64,000 bases of DNA from Proteles cristata cristata (lineage: Eukaryota > Chordata > Mammalia > Carnivora > Hyaenidae), in assembly GCA_017311185.1 (NCBI GenBank), contig JAESUZ010003171.1, positions 434,001 through 498,000 of the forward strand, written 5' to 3'. The notes beneath the pieces are model-generated. The model was not told the origin of the DNA. It saw only the letters and a list, made by a program, of their open reading frames with translations, and made no database searches. Positions 21,471-33,090 of the stretch are shown here, piece by piece (within the stretch, counting starts at the first letter, position 1; the number at the start of each line of letters is the position of its first letter). The position numbers and the translations under genes are program-made.

Positions 21471-21894
21471 AGTTCAGCCTCCTGCTCCTGTAGGTCAGAC
21501 GGCCTGGAGAGCTGACTGTCCCTCTGGACACATCCCTGGCCCTAGCTCGCTGTCGCCTTCTTCCTCTCTGCTGGCTCCCAGCTGGTCTGCCACTGGGCCC
21601 GACTCGTCCTCAGCGCCCTTGACGTCTCCTGCTGCCCTTGCTCTCTCCCGTACCATCCTTGAGTGCGTCATGCTGGGAAAAGTGGTGACCCCCGCAGCCA
21701 ATGGCAGAATATTTGAGAACTTGGAGACTGAGTCCAAAGGAAGAGCCGCCAGGAAGGGAAGTGGGAGGCTGGCTCTCTGCCCGGGGTCTGGTCACGCCCA
21801 CATGCTCACCGGTGGCCATAACTCTGCCCTCCCCGATGTTCCAGAAGCTCTGAAGTTCTTTCTCTCCTTGGGGCCCTGGAGCTGCGGGTCCATC

Positions 21895-22075
21895 CACTGG
21901 AATGCTCCTGCCTGGGCTACCCTAGCTCTGGCTTCTCTTCACCCTTTGGAAAGCCTTCCCCAATCATGCCATGTGAGGAGCTCTCCTGGTCCCCATATAG
22001 CCCCCGACTGTTTTCCTTCCTGGCTTTCATGTCGTCCTGTAAGCATTTTATCCAACTGCTCAGTATGTGTTCCTC
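21895..22075 (+). mobile_element. Possible L2 relic
   Basis: TGGAATGCTCCTGCCTGGGC, then CTTCTCTTCACCCTTTGGAA, AGCCTTCCCCAATCATGCC and CCTGTAAGCATTTTATCCAA follow the order of an L2 3' region ('tggaatgctcttcc...ggaagccttccctgac'). Strongly diverged. Confidence 0.5.
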
Positions 22076-22193
22076 TGACCAAACACGTTGCAGTGGCTTC
22101 AAATCATGTCAGTAATTCTTGGACTGCCCTTCCTTCGTAAGGTGGGTCTTAATTCTGCTCCTTCTGGAATGTGGGCCAGACCGAGTGGCTCTT

Positions 22194-22399
22194 TTTTTTT
22201 TTTAATTTTATATTTTATTTATTTCTGAGAAAGAGAGCGCATGAGCAAGCAGGGGAGGGTCACAGAGAGAGGGAGACACAGAATCTGAAACAGGCTCCAG
22301 GCTCTGAGCTGGCTGTCAGCACAGAGCCTGACGCAGGGCTTGAACCCACAAACTGTGAGATCATGACCTGAGCCGAAGTCGGATGCTTATCTGACTGAG
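22194..22399 (-). mobile_element. SINEC_Fc-type SINE, head-truncated
   Basis: A reverse copy from the T-tract and TTTATTTATTTCTGAGAAAG to GATGCTTATCTGACTGAG. The last 15 or so head bases (CCACCCAGGCGCCCC) are missing. It is still flanked by the duplication CGAGTGGCTCTT (22182-22193 and 22400-22411), so the element was inserted already 5'-truncated. The body has marks of both Fc and Fc2 types. Confidence 0.92.
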
Positions 22400-22799
22400 C
22401 GAGTGGCTCTTCTGATAAAGGGGACACGGTGGGAGCTACAATGTCAGAACTTCTGAAGGGGGTTCGTAAAAAGGATGACCGCTTCCCGGCTCTGTCTCTC
22501 TGGGGCTGTTCCCTCTGGGGGAAGAACTTTCTCACTGCTGGCCATGGCGTTGCAGGGAGGCCCCGTCAGGAGGCACACACTCCTCCACCGACAGCCAGGG
22601 CCAGCTGGCCAGCTCTGGACCCGAGTCCCCTGAAACCCACCCCCAGCCAGGTGAGCCTTCCAATGGCCTTGGCCCCAGCCAACATCCACTGGGGCCTACA
22701 GCAGTCCTGAATCTGACCGGCCCCAAATCCCACAGAAACTGCCAGACGTGAGGTTTCCTGCTATTCAAGCAACTGACTTTGGGGGAGTTTGCAGAATGA

Positions 22800-22941
22800 A
22801 AGGCTGTCATTGGCCTCGTTCTGTGGGTGAGGAGACAGAGGTACAGAGAGGTGAAGCAACTCACCTAAGATCGCACAGAGCACAATTCAGACAGAGGCGG
22901 TTGGGGTGCACAACCCATGCCCTTAACCATGACACCAGCTG
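22800..22941 (-). mobile_element. MIR relic
   Basis: GTGAGGAGACAGAGGTACAG, AGAGGTGAAGCAACTCACCT, AAGATCGCACAGAG and CCCTTAACCATGACACCAGC match the reverse complement of MIR in the right order. One of the better preserved MIRs here. Confidence 0.8.
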
Positions 22942-23619
22942 TCTCCCTGTGCCCCAGACCCTTTGCACCTGTGGACCATGTACCCCAAACAAGGGACTGT
23001 TTAGTGGTGGGAAGCCCGGGGCCCTCCCCTCCACAACCAGATGCGAATCCTGGCCCTGCCAATGGGAGGCAGGCTTCCGAGCCTTGGTCTCCTCATCAGG
23101 GACTCAGAGTCCTGCCTCCGGATCGCCAGCCATCACCTTGTCATGTGCTGGGGTCCCTGCTTCCATGTCTGCTTTGAACCCCCAGCGAGCTCCTCCCACT
23201 TGCCACCCTGTCTTCTCCTTTCATCCCTGTCTGCGGCCTTTTGGGCACAAGAGCCTCCTCTGAGACTTGACGAGGCCAGCCTCCTGCCTTTTGTCAGAGC
23301 TTACCTGGCCCTGATGTCATCCCAAACTGGGGGCCCAGAATGGAGAGAGTTCAGTCCCCTTTCTTCCTTACTTCTGCTGGTAATGGGCCTTTCTTTCCCT
23401 CCAAAACCTCTTTCTGGAGTTGGGGTGAGGGGGCGCCGTGAGGCCTGAGTGGAGAAGGGAGTGGCCAGAGGCCCTCAGGTGCGGTGTCTGGGCTCAAAGA
23501 GGGACACTTGGCTCAGACAAAGCCAGGGTGGTGGAGAAGGAGCCAGAAGGAAGTCAAGCATCATGGGTTCTGAGGCTCTGAGTTCAGGCTCATGAAACCC
23601 AGCAAGCAAATGTGGCCGC

Positions 23620-23706
23620 GGTGTATATGTGTGTGTGTGCATGGGGTGTGTGTATGTGCATGTGATATGCGTGTGTGTGCATGTGGTGTGCGTGTGTGTG
23701 CGCACA
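23620..23706 (+). repeat. GT-rich minisatellite
   Basis: Imperfect tandem units of roughly 24 bases (GTGTGTGTGCATGTGGTGTGC and variants with ATGGGG or ATATGC), made of alternating GT with interruptions. Confidence 0.85.
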
Positions 23707-26700
23707 TGTCTGCACCTCTACTTGTCATGCTGAACCTCTGATGCATTTTTCCCCCGAGCCCCATAAAGACCATGGGGCAGAGGGCAGCGTCGTGAGCCTG
23801 AAATGAGTTAAACAGGAACAGAAGGGGAGCAGCTGACATGGATTCGGGGCAGCCAGGGACTTCAAGCACCTGACCGCAGCGACGTTTGTCTGCCATTTGC
23901 TAGTTTTCCTCAAATGTGTGGACCAGATTTGACCTGAAATCTGAGATACTGGGTGTTGAGGTTTCTTCCTGGTGAGAGCATCGCACCGCCCCCCCTTCAT
24001 CAGGAGGCCCACGCCCTCCATCCGAGCCGTCTCCTCCATTCCACCTTAGCGGGACAGTCACCCTGAGGATGTAGTGACCCTGCAGCTGCTGTAAAACGTG
24101 GCCCAGCAGTGTCCCCAAGCCAGGAGTGCCGGGCACCCCCTCCCAGGCCAGACTCTGTCAAGGAGACTTCCCCCTTCTCTGGACACAGGCCTGGCTAGAG
24201 CTGGTGCAGACGGGGAGGTAAGGAGCCCTCCATGTCCCTACCCCTCATCCAGAGGCCCCGAGGAAAGCGCTCAGTGTCCCACGGAAGTGACAGTAAAAGC
24301 CCATCCGGTGTGGCTTCCCTGCTTTCTTGGGGGCCCTGCTCAGCTTTGGGGCCCTGGGATTCCCTACACATAGTGTGTCCGCATGTACTGCCCACCCAGA
24401 GCCACGCTGCTGGGGCCCTCCTGGGGCGGAGGCAGACACCTGGCCTGCGAGAGGCAGCTCCTGAGAGGAACAGGGAGCGAGGCTTCCTGCCCAAGTTACT
24501 AGAAAGTTTACAAACCTAAAGACCAAGCTGGACACAGGGTGTCCAGTCCTGGGTTGACAGGCTGGCTGGGCCCAAGCCTCAAAGGGGACGTGGGCCCGCC
24601 TCCAGGGGCTGGCCATGCCGGTGCTCTCACTGGCGCTCCCACAAAGAGGCCAGAGGACGCCGGCGAGATCAAGTCCATACACTTGTATGCTGACGCCCAC
24701 AGACTGGAGCACCTGCTGACGGGGGCCGAGAGGGTCTGCCACTGAGGTGCGGGGTGGGCCCCTGAGAAGGCCAGCAGATAAATAACACCACGGCCTTGAC
24801 ACCCTACGAGGCCCCATCTGGCAGAGTCACACACCCTTGGATGTTCGTGCATGTGCGTAGCTACCTTTTACAATTCGTTCGGATGAGCTGCTGTACTTCC
24901 GGATCCCAGAAGGTTCAAGAAAATTCCACCGTCTCAGTGCCCCCCCCCGCCCAACATCCAGGAGCAGTGACAGCCATCAGCCATCTTTGGGGCGGGGACC
25001 CAGCAGGGCCAGTCTGCACACCCCCCAGCCGTTTCTTACGGGCAGTGGCTGAGAAGAAAGACGTTCAGGGCTCGTTCCAGCAGGGGACTCTTTCTCCCCC
25101 GGAATCTGCTTAGAGGAACGAGTGTGGCAGCTGAGGACAGGCTGCTCTGAGTGACGCCATCCTCACCGTGGTTCCCCGAGGCTTCTGAGAAGCCCCGAGT
25201 CATCGAAAACCACTGATCTGCGGGAGCCACGGACACATCTGAAGCACGAGAGAGGAATTTTCCAAAGTGTCTGGAGAGCACACGGGCTGGCGTCACCCAC
25301 CCCGGCCAAGTGCCACTCCCATGGGGCAGAGCCTGTGGCCCCCACTCGGCCTGTGCTGCACCCCACAGGAGGGGCCCTGCAGACCCCTCTTTCAACCCCC
25401 GGGACTTGAAGGCAAGGGGGGGCTTGAGGGGTGCAGTCAAGCTGCGCCTCTTACATGCCCCAGCTCTGCTCCCAAGTCCTGATGCTGGGGGCACCTCGGG
25501 GCCCGTCCTGGCCCCTCGGGCTGCTCTGCGTGGCTGGGCCGTGCCAGCCGGGTGGGTGGCTCTGTGTGTCACGGGGCCTTTGCTGGGCCCTCTCCTGGCC
25601 CTTCTCTGTCCTCCTCACGTCACTGCACCTTGACCCCGAATTGGGGGATGGGGGGACCTGAGGTGTCAGGCAGCCCCGTGGACTAAGCCCTAGTGTGGGG
25701 AGGCTGCCCAGCACCCCCCACCCTAGCGCCCTCCGCTGCAGGCCGGGGTGACTCCCGGACAAGGAGGGCCGGGCACGGGTGTGAGCGGTTACCTGCCACG
25801 CTCGTTCTCAGTGTTACTTGGTGCAATGCCCACTGGCCTTCTGTCTTCCGGGAGAGCCACCCTCTTCATTTCAGGCCGGAGTTCCACTGCCCACCGACTC
25901 CATGGCACTCTTTCTCAGAAGCCCGATTCCTCAGGGGTGGGCTGTTGGTCTGGCCCTGGACACCGCTCCCCAGCCAGCACCCTCCCCTCCCCCCCTACCG
26001 TGGCCTGGGTGGCGGACAGAGGCCTGTGTGTGGCAGCGACTGGCTGAGAATCACGAGTGGCCAAGTGTTGGAAGGGCGGGGTCTGAGAGAGCCAGTGGAC
26101 ACTCCTCTCAGGGACACAGCCACCTGTGTTGGCTCGATCCCTGTGGTCCCTTTAAGATTTTGAGCCTGGAGGCTGAAGACCTGTAATGTCCTCCACTGTG
26201 CCACCAGCTGTGACCTCCGTGCCCGGTGAAGAGATGCCGGGCCGAATCGTGTAACTCTGCCCCCTCATCCCTCAGCACTTGCCACTCTGGCCCCACACCT
26301 CTGCGCACCATTGCCCACAGGGGTGGGGGTAGACTGAGTCCATCTCCGGGAAGGAAACGTTTGCAAACGGTCCTCAGAGCCCACACCCAGGCCCCCCTGG
26401 GATCTGGATAGCTGCCAGGACGGCGATGCCAGCTCTCGTCCGGGACGTCTGGAGTCCGTGTGGCCCTCAGGCCTGGCGGTCATGGGCAGGTCTCCTCCCT
26501 TATGGTCAAAGATGGCAAGGTTGGTTCCTGAGGATGGTCCTGCCCTTCTGTGCCCCGCCCTTCTGTGTCCTGCCCAGGCTGTCTGCACAGAGCTTACAGG
26601 GTATCCATAGGACAAATGGGGACATTTGTGCTCTCAGCAAGCCCAACTTTGCTGTTTTGAGAGGGAAGGGACTTTGGAATCCCTGCCTGGAGAGGGGTTT

Positions 26701-27484
26701 TTCCGTGGCTAAATGCTTGCCAGGGTCTCCCACAGGGAACTGCAGGTGGCCATCGTCTCTACGCATGGGAGAAGCCACCCAGCACCCACCACACCCGGAA
26801 GAACCAGTCAGAGCCTTGGCTCACCCTTGCTGTAGAGGACAAGGAGCCACGTCCAAGGTTTTATTTCTCCTCTGGCTTCATAGATGACTGAGAAAACCGG
26901 GCTTGGGTGGACCAGCCATGTGACAGGCTTTCTGTCAGTGCAAGGCCACCCTCCCTCCACGTGGGTGTGGTAGAATTTGAGGCTGGCAGAGCTAAGTTTA
27001 GGCTTCTGGATTGTCCCTAAGATCCTCCAAGAAGGGCAGAGGGGAGGGTCAAAATTTAGCCTCAGGGCTTGCTGGTCAGACCCTTCTTTCTCTATGAGGC
27101 TCTGAGTTAGAATGTCTCTTAGCAGATAGGACATTGGGCGCCTCCCCACACACGTTCCCAAGCCACCTCCTTCTCACCACCTCTGCACTGTTTGTGATGA
27201 TGTGTTTGAGCGGTTATCTGCATGACCACGGGCTTCCCGGTGGACTATCTGCTACAGGTGGGGAGGGGCGCATCCATATGACTCACGACTGTTCCTCTGG
27301 TATCCGGGCTGTGCCCGGCTGGTAGGCAGTGTTTAATGAGTGTCTTTTAAATAAATGATTGGTCTTTGCTCTTTCAAAAAACCTTTGGTTTCTCCCAACT
27401 CACCCATATATCACTATATACTCAAAGGCCATGCTTGATTGGAAGGGGAGCCAAGTCCTTGACTAGTAAAGTGGGTTATTTTAT

Positions 27485-27727
27485 TTATTTTTAAGTTTTT
27501 TAAAATGTTTGTTTATTTTTGAGAGACAGAGAGATATAGAGCGTGAGTGGGGGAGGGGCAGAGAGAGAGGGAGACACAGAATCCTAAGCAGGCACCAGGC
27601 TCTGAGCTGTCAGCACAGAGCCCAACACGGGACACAGAGCCCGACATGGGGCTTGAACTCAAGAACCCTGAGATTATGACCTGAGCTGAAGTCAGATGCT
27701 TAACTGACTGAGCCACCCAGGCGCCTC
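27485..27727 (-). mobile_element. SINEC_Fc-type SINE with small internal duplication
   Basis: A reverse copy ending CACCCAGGCGCCT. The motif CACAGAGCCCAACACGGG is repeated just downstream as CACAGAGCCCGACATGGG, giving a tandem duplication of about 24 bases inside the body. Flanks TAAAGTGGGTTATTTTA (27468-27484) and TAAAGTAGGTTATTTTA (27728-27744) form a 17-base duplication with one mismatch. Confidence 0.94.
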
Positions 27728-27744
27728 TAAAGTAGGTTATTTTA

Positions 27745-28684
27745 ACAAAGGTTGCATTTAACTTGCAGTTGAGTCATAGGTCAAATACACCTGTGGGAAT
27801 TGACAGCAGACACTGTTGATGTACAAAGACACCCACGAAGGAGGTTGTAAGGCTGGTGCTGTCTTGTGGAAATGAGTAGAAAAGCAATTGGCTTGAAGGG
27901 ACTCTTTTCTTCCAAAGTAACAGGGTGAGAAAATGGATCCGTGTAAGCCATTAGCAGGGTATCTGGAAGGCTGGCAGATGAGGGAGGGAGCAAAGGAACA
28001 GGAAGCTGTTAGCCAGGCATGTTCGGAAGAAAAGTTTGAAGGAGTGTGTTACTTTTTGACGGGAGGCCCCCTGATGAGTTTCCAGGAAGTCTGCTGGCTG
28101 GTTTGTTTTTTTATGGGGGGAAGGCGTACTTGGTCACCGAGTGAACTCAGGCTTTGAAAGTACTTCCAGAACAGGCCTTAACGGAACCAGTTCGTGCAGA
28201 CAAACCCGAAGTTCTGCAACCACGTGCAGGTCTAGAGGCAACACAGACATCTCACTCCCAAAGCACACCTTCTAGAAGCAGTAATGCACTGGAGCCGCTG
28301 TCCTGGCTTGGAGACCTGACTTAAATATTCCAGAATTTATATGAGCTGGTTGTCAACCATAATCATTGTTAAAAATTAAATTGTGTAAACACACACTTTA
28401 ATTGTACTAAAGGCCAAGGTAATCAATACAAAAAAACTCATCACCTTCCTACTTATGTGTCTGTGTCTGTGTTCTGGAAGTTATTTACCTCTGTTGTACC
28501 TGTATGGTGGCAATATTGTGTAATGGCCTTCCACGGCGCATCTGTTCCCAGTGGTGACATTGCTTTGATAGCTGGAAGTCAGTCAGAGTGGGAGTATTTA
28601 TGTATACGATGCAACTTGTCAAATGCAATCAATCGAGCCTTGATTTATTATTTTGTTAATCCTCAAGATAGATGATTTTGAACT
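27745..28684. other. Unique sequence; AT-rich conserved-element candidate
   Basis: About 940 bases with no named repeat. 28335-28440 is AT-rich and mixed (TTGTCAACCATAATCATTG, TTTAATTGTACTAAAGGCC), a composition often seen in conserved non-coding DNA, but this is not demonstrated. Confidence 0.4.
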
Positions 28685-28873
28685 AGGGGCAGTTTTAGCC
28701 CCAGGGGACATGTGGCAATATCTGGAGACACTTCAGATGGTCACGAATGGGTGCTGCTGGCATCTAGTGAGTGGTGTCACATGACACACTCCATGTACCC
28801 AGGACCAGCCTGCAGCAAAGAACAATGAAATTCCCTTGTCTGAAATGTCAAGAGTGAAGTTGAGAAATCCTGG
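28685..28873 (+). mobile_element. MER5A-type hAT-Charlie element
   Basis: GGGGCAGTTTTAGCCCCAGG, GGACATGTGGCAATATCTGG, AGACACTTCAGATGGTCACG, GGTGCTGCTGGCATCTAGTG and AGTTGAGAAATCCTGG follow the MER5A consensus in order. Non-autonomous and no coding capacity. Confidence 0.85.
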
Positions 28874-31019
28874 TCTAGATTTAAGGAAGCAATTAATAAT
28901 GTAGATTATACTTAAAAGTATGTCATGTCCGTATCCATTCCATTGCGAATACCACAAAGAAACTGATTCTTCCAGTGTTAGAAAATTATTTTTCGGTTCA
29001 GCAAAGAAGTTGCTCCTGACCTTGATGAATGAGTGACATCCCAACATGCATCTTGACTTCCTTTGTTTCACGAAACAAAGATCTCCACCAACATTCATGT
29101 TGGAACCTATACTCATTCATCATTTGCAGCCACAGATTGGCTGCTGGAGCAGGAGTCCAGCAAAAATTAAAAAAAAAAAATTCTGTAAAAATCAGTTGGC
29201 GTTGTGGTGTTTACAATAAAAGTGATTATGTGTAGTATTAGAAGCACGTTATGTGCTAGACATACATCCTTTAGATCAGCAAAATGTATAGAAAACGTGT
29301 GTCTGGGTGTGTCTGTCTGGGTGTGTCTGAGTGTGTCTGGGTGTGCATTCTTCTGCCTGGAGAACCTGTTGATCACCATTTACCAACACACCATTGGCTA
29401 GAAGCTGCCAAGTTATCTGATGTTAAACGTAACACCCTCCTTCTGTGTCCTACGCAATGTGTTCAGGAAGCTTCCTCCAGAAAAAGCATGGCGTACTTCT
29501 GGGAAGCTATTTTCTGAGAGGGATTAGGGTAGAGAGGAAGGCCAACAGGTGCCTGGCTGGTTCCCTGGGTGGGTGGAATGGGATGGCTCTCTTGCTATGT
29601 GGTTTGGTCACACTGAAACCCTACCCACCACTCTTTAAATATCTGCTCCAGAGGCTTGGCTCCAGGGTTTGGTCCAGGCTTTCTGGGTGGTCGCTAGGCC
29701 GTCTGGGCACAGGGGCCGAAGGCATGGGAGTGGGTAACGTGGTAACTGCCTGCGATTCTCACGGGACTTCATTCATACATTTAATCTATTAGATCCCATT
29801 ATAGTCCATTCAGAGCAAAAGCCAGAGGAAGAGCAAAGAGGAAAGGTAAACTTTGGGATCAGAAACAGAATGGGCTGCTCTGGGTAAGAAGGGGCACTGT
29901 GATGGCACCCCGGAGAGAGGAAGCATCTGAAGGGCACATCGCTCTGAGGGAACTCGAGCTCCCCGTGAAGGGAAGAGGCACACTTCACTTGTTTGTCAGT
30001 TGCGCCGAAGGAAATGAAGATAGAATCTAGAATAACAAGATTCGAGGCTTCTGAGGCCAACTTTGATATTCTGAGGGTCTCCCTTCCCCTTGACACCACT
30101 TTTAGTGCTGGGCATTCTGCGTAGGGGATCAGAATCATTCTGGATGTCGTATCTGATAGCCTTAAACTTGTGGCACACACATCTTTGTCCAGGGGGGAAA
30201 GCAGGGCCTTGGAGGGATACAGATGGCCTCGTACTCACCCTAGAGAAATCCTAGGTATGTGTCCTCATGTGTGTTTCCAGACTGGCTTTCAGATCTACTA
30301 ATGATAACATAGGATGGGGTCAAAGTGTCAGAGAGGAGGGTGTGGTACGTAAGGTCTGCCAGGGACCTTTGAACCCTATGGTTCAAGTTCCACCGTTCAC
30401 AGAGAAGGAAACAGCCAGAGCAGATCAGCAGCCTGTTCCAGGGGAGACGCTGGTCACACCAGAGTCTCAGTGAGCGGGCCTCTCACCACCTCCCTGCCGG
30501 GAGGAGAAGGACCGGGAGAGGGCAGGGAGACTAGGAATGTAGCCAGAAGGGACGGTGAGCAAAAGATGTTCTTCCTCTCCCTCCCCAAGTCCTGAAGTTG
30601 CCTTTGAAAAAATTCGGATGAGAATTTGAATTTAATTTTCCCATTTCCACCAGAAGAGTGCATTGATTAGATTGCAGCTTAGAAGGGTGTTTGTTTCTTA
30701 TACAGCAAAACTTGGAGAATGATCTGTACTTAGAAGGAGACACAGAAAGAAGTCTGGAGGTCTGGGAAATCATGTGTGAGAACTGAAAACCCTTTTAGAA
30801 ATGTGGGCTTTCATGCAAATTATACTTCCAAAGGACTTGGGTAAAAACTTTAAATTAAAATATTGTAGGTGGCTGTGTATGGATTTTTTTTATTTTCTAG
30901 CATCTGTATGAGTCATTGCAAGTTGTCTGACTTTTTTGTCTCAGCCATATGTCAGCCTGTTCATCCTTCCTGAGCTGCTTAGTGAAGCTGATTCTCCGAG
31001 GCCATCCATACGGGTCATT
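28874..31019. other. Unique sequence, no gene recognised
   Basis: About 2.1 kb with no SINE. It includes a short decamer repeat (29297-29346). Opposed frames at 29773-30180 (-) and 29445-29792 (+) have no recognisable product. A weak MIR-like piece near 30395-30470 is too diverged to call. Confidence 0.5.
29297..29346 (+). repeat. GTGTCTGGGT decamer minisatellite
   Basis: Four to five imperfect copies of a 10-base unit GTGTCTGGGT with variants GTGTCTGTCT and GTGTCTGAGT. Confidence 0.85.
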
Positions 31020-31140
31020 GTGACACAGTAGTCACGGACATCAATCAGGGATGTCTGCATGTGACTTGGTAGTCAGGGATTTCTCTGTGTGATGTGATAC
31101 TCAGGGCCATCGAATGCGTGACATGGCAATCAGGGACATC
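31020..31140 (+). repeat. Degenerate minisatellite, 23-base core
   Basis: Four related cores: GTGACACAGTAGTCACGGAC (31020), GTGACTTGGTAGTCAGGGAT (31061), GTGATGTGATACTCAGGGCC (31089) and GTGACATGGCAATCAGGGAC (31118). Each is followed by ATC or TTC, at spacings of 41, 28 and 29 bases. Variable spacers suggest an old tandem array. Confidence 0.75.
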
Positions 31141-31449
31141 TGGGACATTCAGGGGACTCCCTGAGGGGTCGTGTGCTTTTATTTTGGCTTCCTCATCAGC
31201 ACATTAATAGTAACGCTATGGGAAGACGTCTAAGCTAGTTTAAGAGTTATTATACTTGTATTTCCAAAATTTCTGGCCATTCCCTATTCTTACCAAATTA
31301 TCAAGCTAAAGAAAGAAGGAAGGAGAAAAACGAAAAACTGAGCAACCGGAATAAAACAGTTGAATTTATAAGATGGAAGTGGCGTTGGAGTTACATAATG
31401 CAGAGAATCTTATGCGCTCTCGATTTTTCTGTTTTGTAAAGGGTGAGAA
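31141..31449. other. Unique sequence
   Basis: About 310 bases; nothing recognised. Confidence 0.5.
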
Positions 31450-31615
31450 CTGATTATGATGTGCTACAGGCACTGTGTTACGGGTTTGTTACACCTGATT
31501 TACTCTGTACACATACGCTCCTTGATACAGGCATTATCGCCTGTACGAGGTGACAGGCTCAGAGTGGAACTGTCCTAGAGCTTCTAGTATGAAGTTGACC
31601 TGGGATTCACGCACA
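31450..31615 (-). mobile_element. MIR relic
   Basis: GGCACTGTGTTACGGGTTTG, TACACCTGATTTACTC, GGCATTATCGCCTGTACGAG and GGTGACAGGCTCAGAGTGGA are in the order of reversed MIR ('caggcactgttctaagcgc...ttatccccattttacagatgag'). Moderately diverged. Confidence 0.55.
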
Positions 31616-32024
31616 GGACTTTTCTCTATCTTTTGTAGTTCCCGCTGCCTCTTAGGACGAGTTGCCTCAAGGACATCACAGGGCGATGGTAAAGCACAGC
31701 TGCATGGAAGGGGCATTTGTCTTCTGAGTTGGTGTGGAAAATGTTTGGAGGGAGCCCCACTCTTTGGAGGTGAATCCACAGCTCGGGTGGAAGTTGATCT
31801 GTACTCAGGTGTAGCATGCAGGAGGGAAGAGCTGTCGTGATGAATTAGCCTGAGGACTCCATCCCAGGAAGTGACTGGGACTGTTGCATAGACGGTAAGT
31901 GTTAACCGCATGCTGGTGACAGACACTCCGCAGCTCTTCATCTCCCACTGGACTCTGGTTAGTGCAATTAGTGCAGTTACCTCCTCTGTGGGAACCTGGG
32001 GTTCATCAGGCTCCAACAACGTGT
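31616..32024. other. Unique sequence, no gene recognised
   Basis: About 410 bases with no repeat or gene. The 196-residue reverse frame that spans this region (31534-32124) uses the following SINE for its N-terminal part and is not a gene. Confidence 0.55.
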
Positions 32025-32035
32025 ACGATTGTCTT

Positions 32036-32257
32036 TTTTTTTTTTTTTTTAATTTTTTTTTATTTATTTCTAGGAGAGAGAGACACAGCGTGAGCAGAGG
32101 AGGGTCAGAGAGAGAGGGAGTCACAGACTGAAACAGGCTCCAGGCTCTGAGCGGGCAGTCAGCACAGAGCCCGACGCGGGGCTCGAACCCACGAACCGCG
32201 AGATCATGACCTAGGAGAAAGTCAGACGCTTAACCGACTAAGCCACCCAGGTGCCCC
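32036..32257 (-). mobile_element. SINEC_Fc2-type SINE
   Basis: A reverse copy with a long poly-T, TTTATTTATTTCTAGGAGAG, ACAGACTGAAACAGGCTCC and AACCGACTAAGCCACCCAGG. CGATTGTCTT flanks both sides. Young by its near-consensus sequence. Confidence 0.95.
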
Positions 32258-33090
32258 CGATTGTCTTATTCCAAGGTCAAATCGATGCTGACCAGCTTGA
32301 CCAGCAGGTGGGCGGTGTGGTTCCAAAGGGCACGGGGCAGCATGGGGTGGGGTGAGGGCATTAGGCTGAGGTTGAGTGCCACCGATGCTATGTCAGTTTG
32401 GACAGCCTATCATGTGAAAGTTGTTTCCCCTAAGAGCTCATGCCATGTTAGAGCTGCAAACTGAAGTGTCTAGTCCTCCTGATAAGCTACTAATATGTCC
32501 CCGCCAGCCTCTGACTGTCAAAGTACACCCCCTCAGACACATTGCTTTGTGTGCAGCTTTGTACAACTGAATACTTTTCTTGTTGGGGAAGAATCGTGAC
32601 CTGACTTGGTCTTGTTTTCAAATGTCTTTTTCCAAATACAATTTTGCATAGAAACTCAGTGTTTGTAACAGAAAAAAGCCAGGCATCACTAGAGGAGATG
32701 GTTGTGAGACCCAGCACTCTATGGCTCCTTTTCCTCTGAGAAATTCCAGAGTTCCAGAGAAGAGAGTTTGAAAATTGCTTCAAGTGGGGAATCGATCGTA
32801 AAGAACTGGGTCCTGAGAATTGTAATGGGGACATGCGAGCAGATTCTTATGAGACTGGGGATACCCAAACCCCTAAACTCTGCCCAGTCTTCTTAGCCAG
32901 TAGAAGAGCTTCTCTACAATTTTCTGAAGAGATTTTTCCTGTTTTACTGTGGCCTCCCCACCGTGTTTGCCTCAGAATGCTGCCGATTCTTTTTGAGACT
33001 ATCGTTGATATGGCCAGAGGCAGAACTTCCAAATTCAACAGGTTATCTGGATGGCCAGAAAGGACCCTAAAGCCTTGTTTATTTGTTCAG
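32258..33090. other. Unique or unassigned sequence before the ERV
   Basis: About 830 bases. The 109-codon frame 32833-33162 is not recognised. Its 3' half may already belong to the retroviral relic, since it runs without a break into gag-like text near 33.1 kb. Confidence 0.4.

Larger units (their letters stand above)
22412..27467. other. GC-rich, SINE-free unique block
   Basis: About 5 kb with no carnivore SINE, the longest such gap in a high-GC part of the window. The only recognised repeats are a MIR relic (22800-22941) and a GT-rich minisatellite (23620-23706). Long frames on both strands (for example 24245-24817 -, 25036-25572 -, 25693-26163 +) are expected in GC-rich DNA, overlap one another antisense, and show no domain I know. 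CpGs occur but are not dense enough by eye to call an island. Confidence 0.5.

Noticed and set aside
21619..22140. 173-residue forward open frame
   Set aside because: Built largely from a probable L2 relic in GC-rich sequence; no recognised product.
23620..23706. Possible Z-DNA-forming regulatory site in GT-rich DNA
   Set aside because: A GT-rich minisatellite is a sufficient description; no evidence of function.
24245..24817. 190-residue reverse open frame, one of the longest in the window
   Set aside because: It lies in GC-rich DNA where stop codons are rare, overlaps other long frames on both strands, and has no domain or splice context I recognise.
31020..31140. Regularly spaced repeats that could suggest a CRISPR array
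   Set aside because: Only four diverged cores with uneven spacing, in a mammalian genome; a minisatellite explains them.
31534..32124. 196-residue reverse open frame
   Set aside because: Its N-terminal part is translated from the Fc2-type SINE at 32036-32257; the remainder has no family features.
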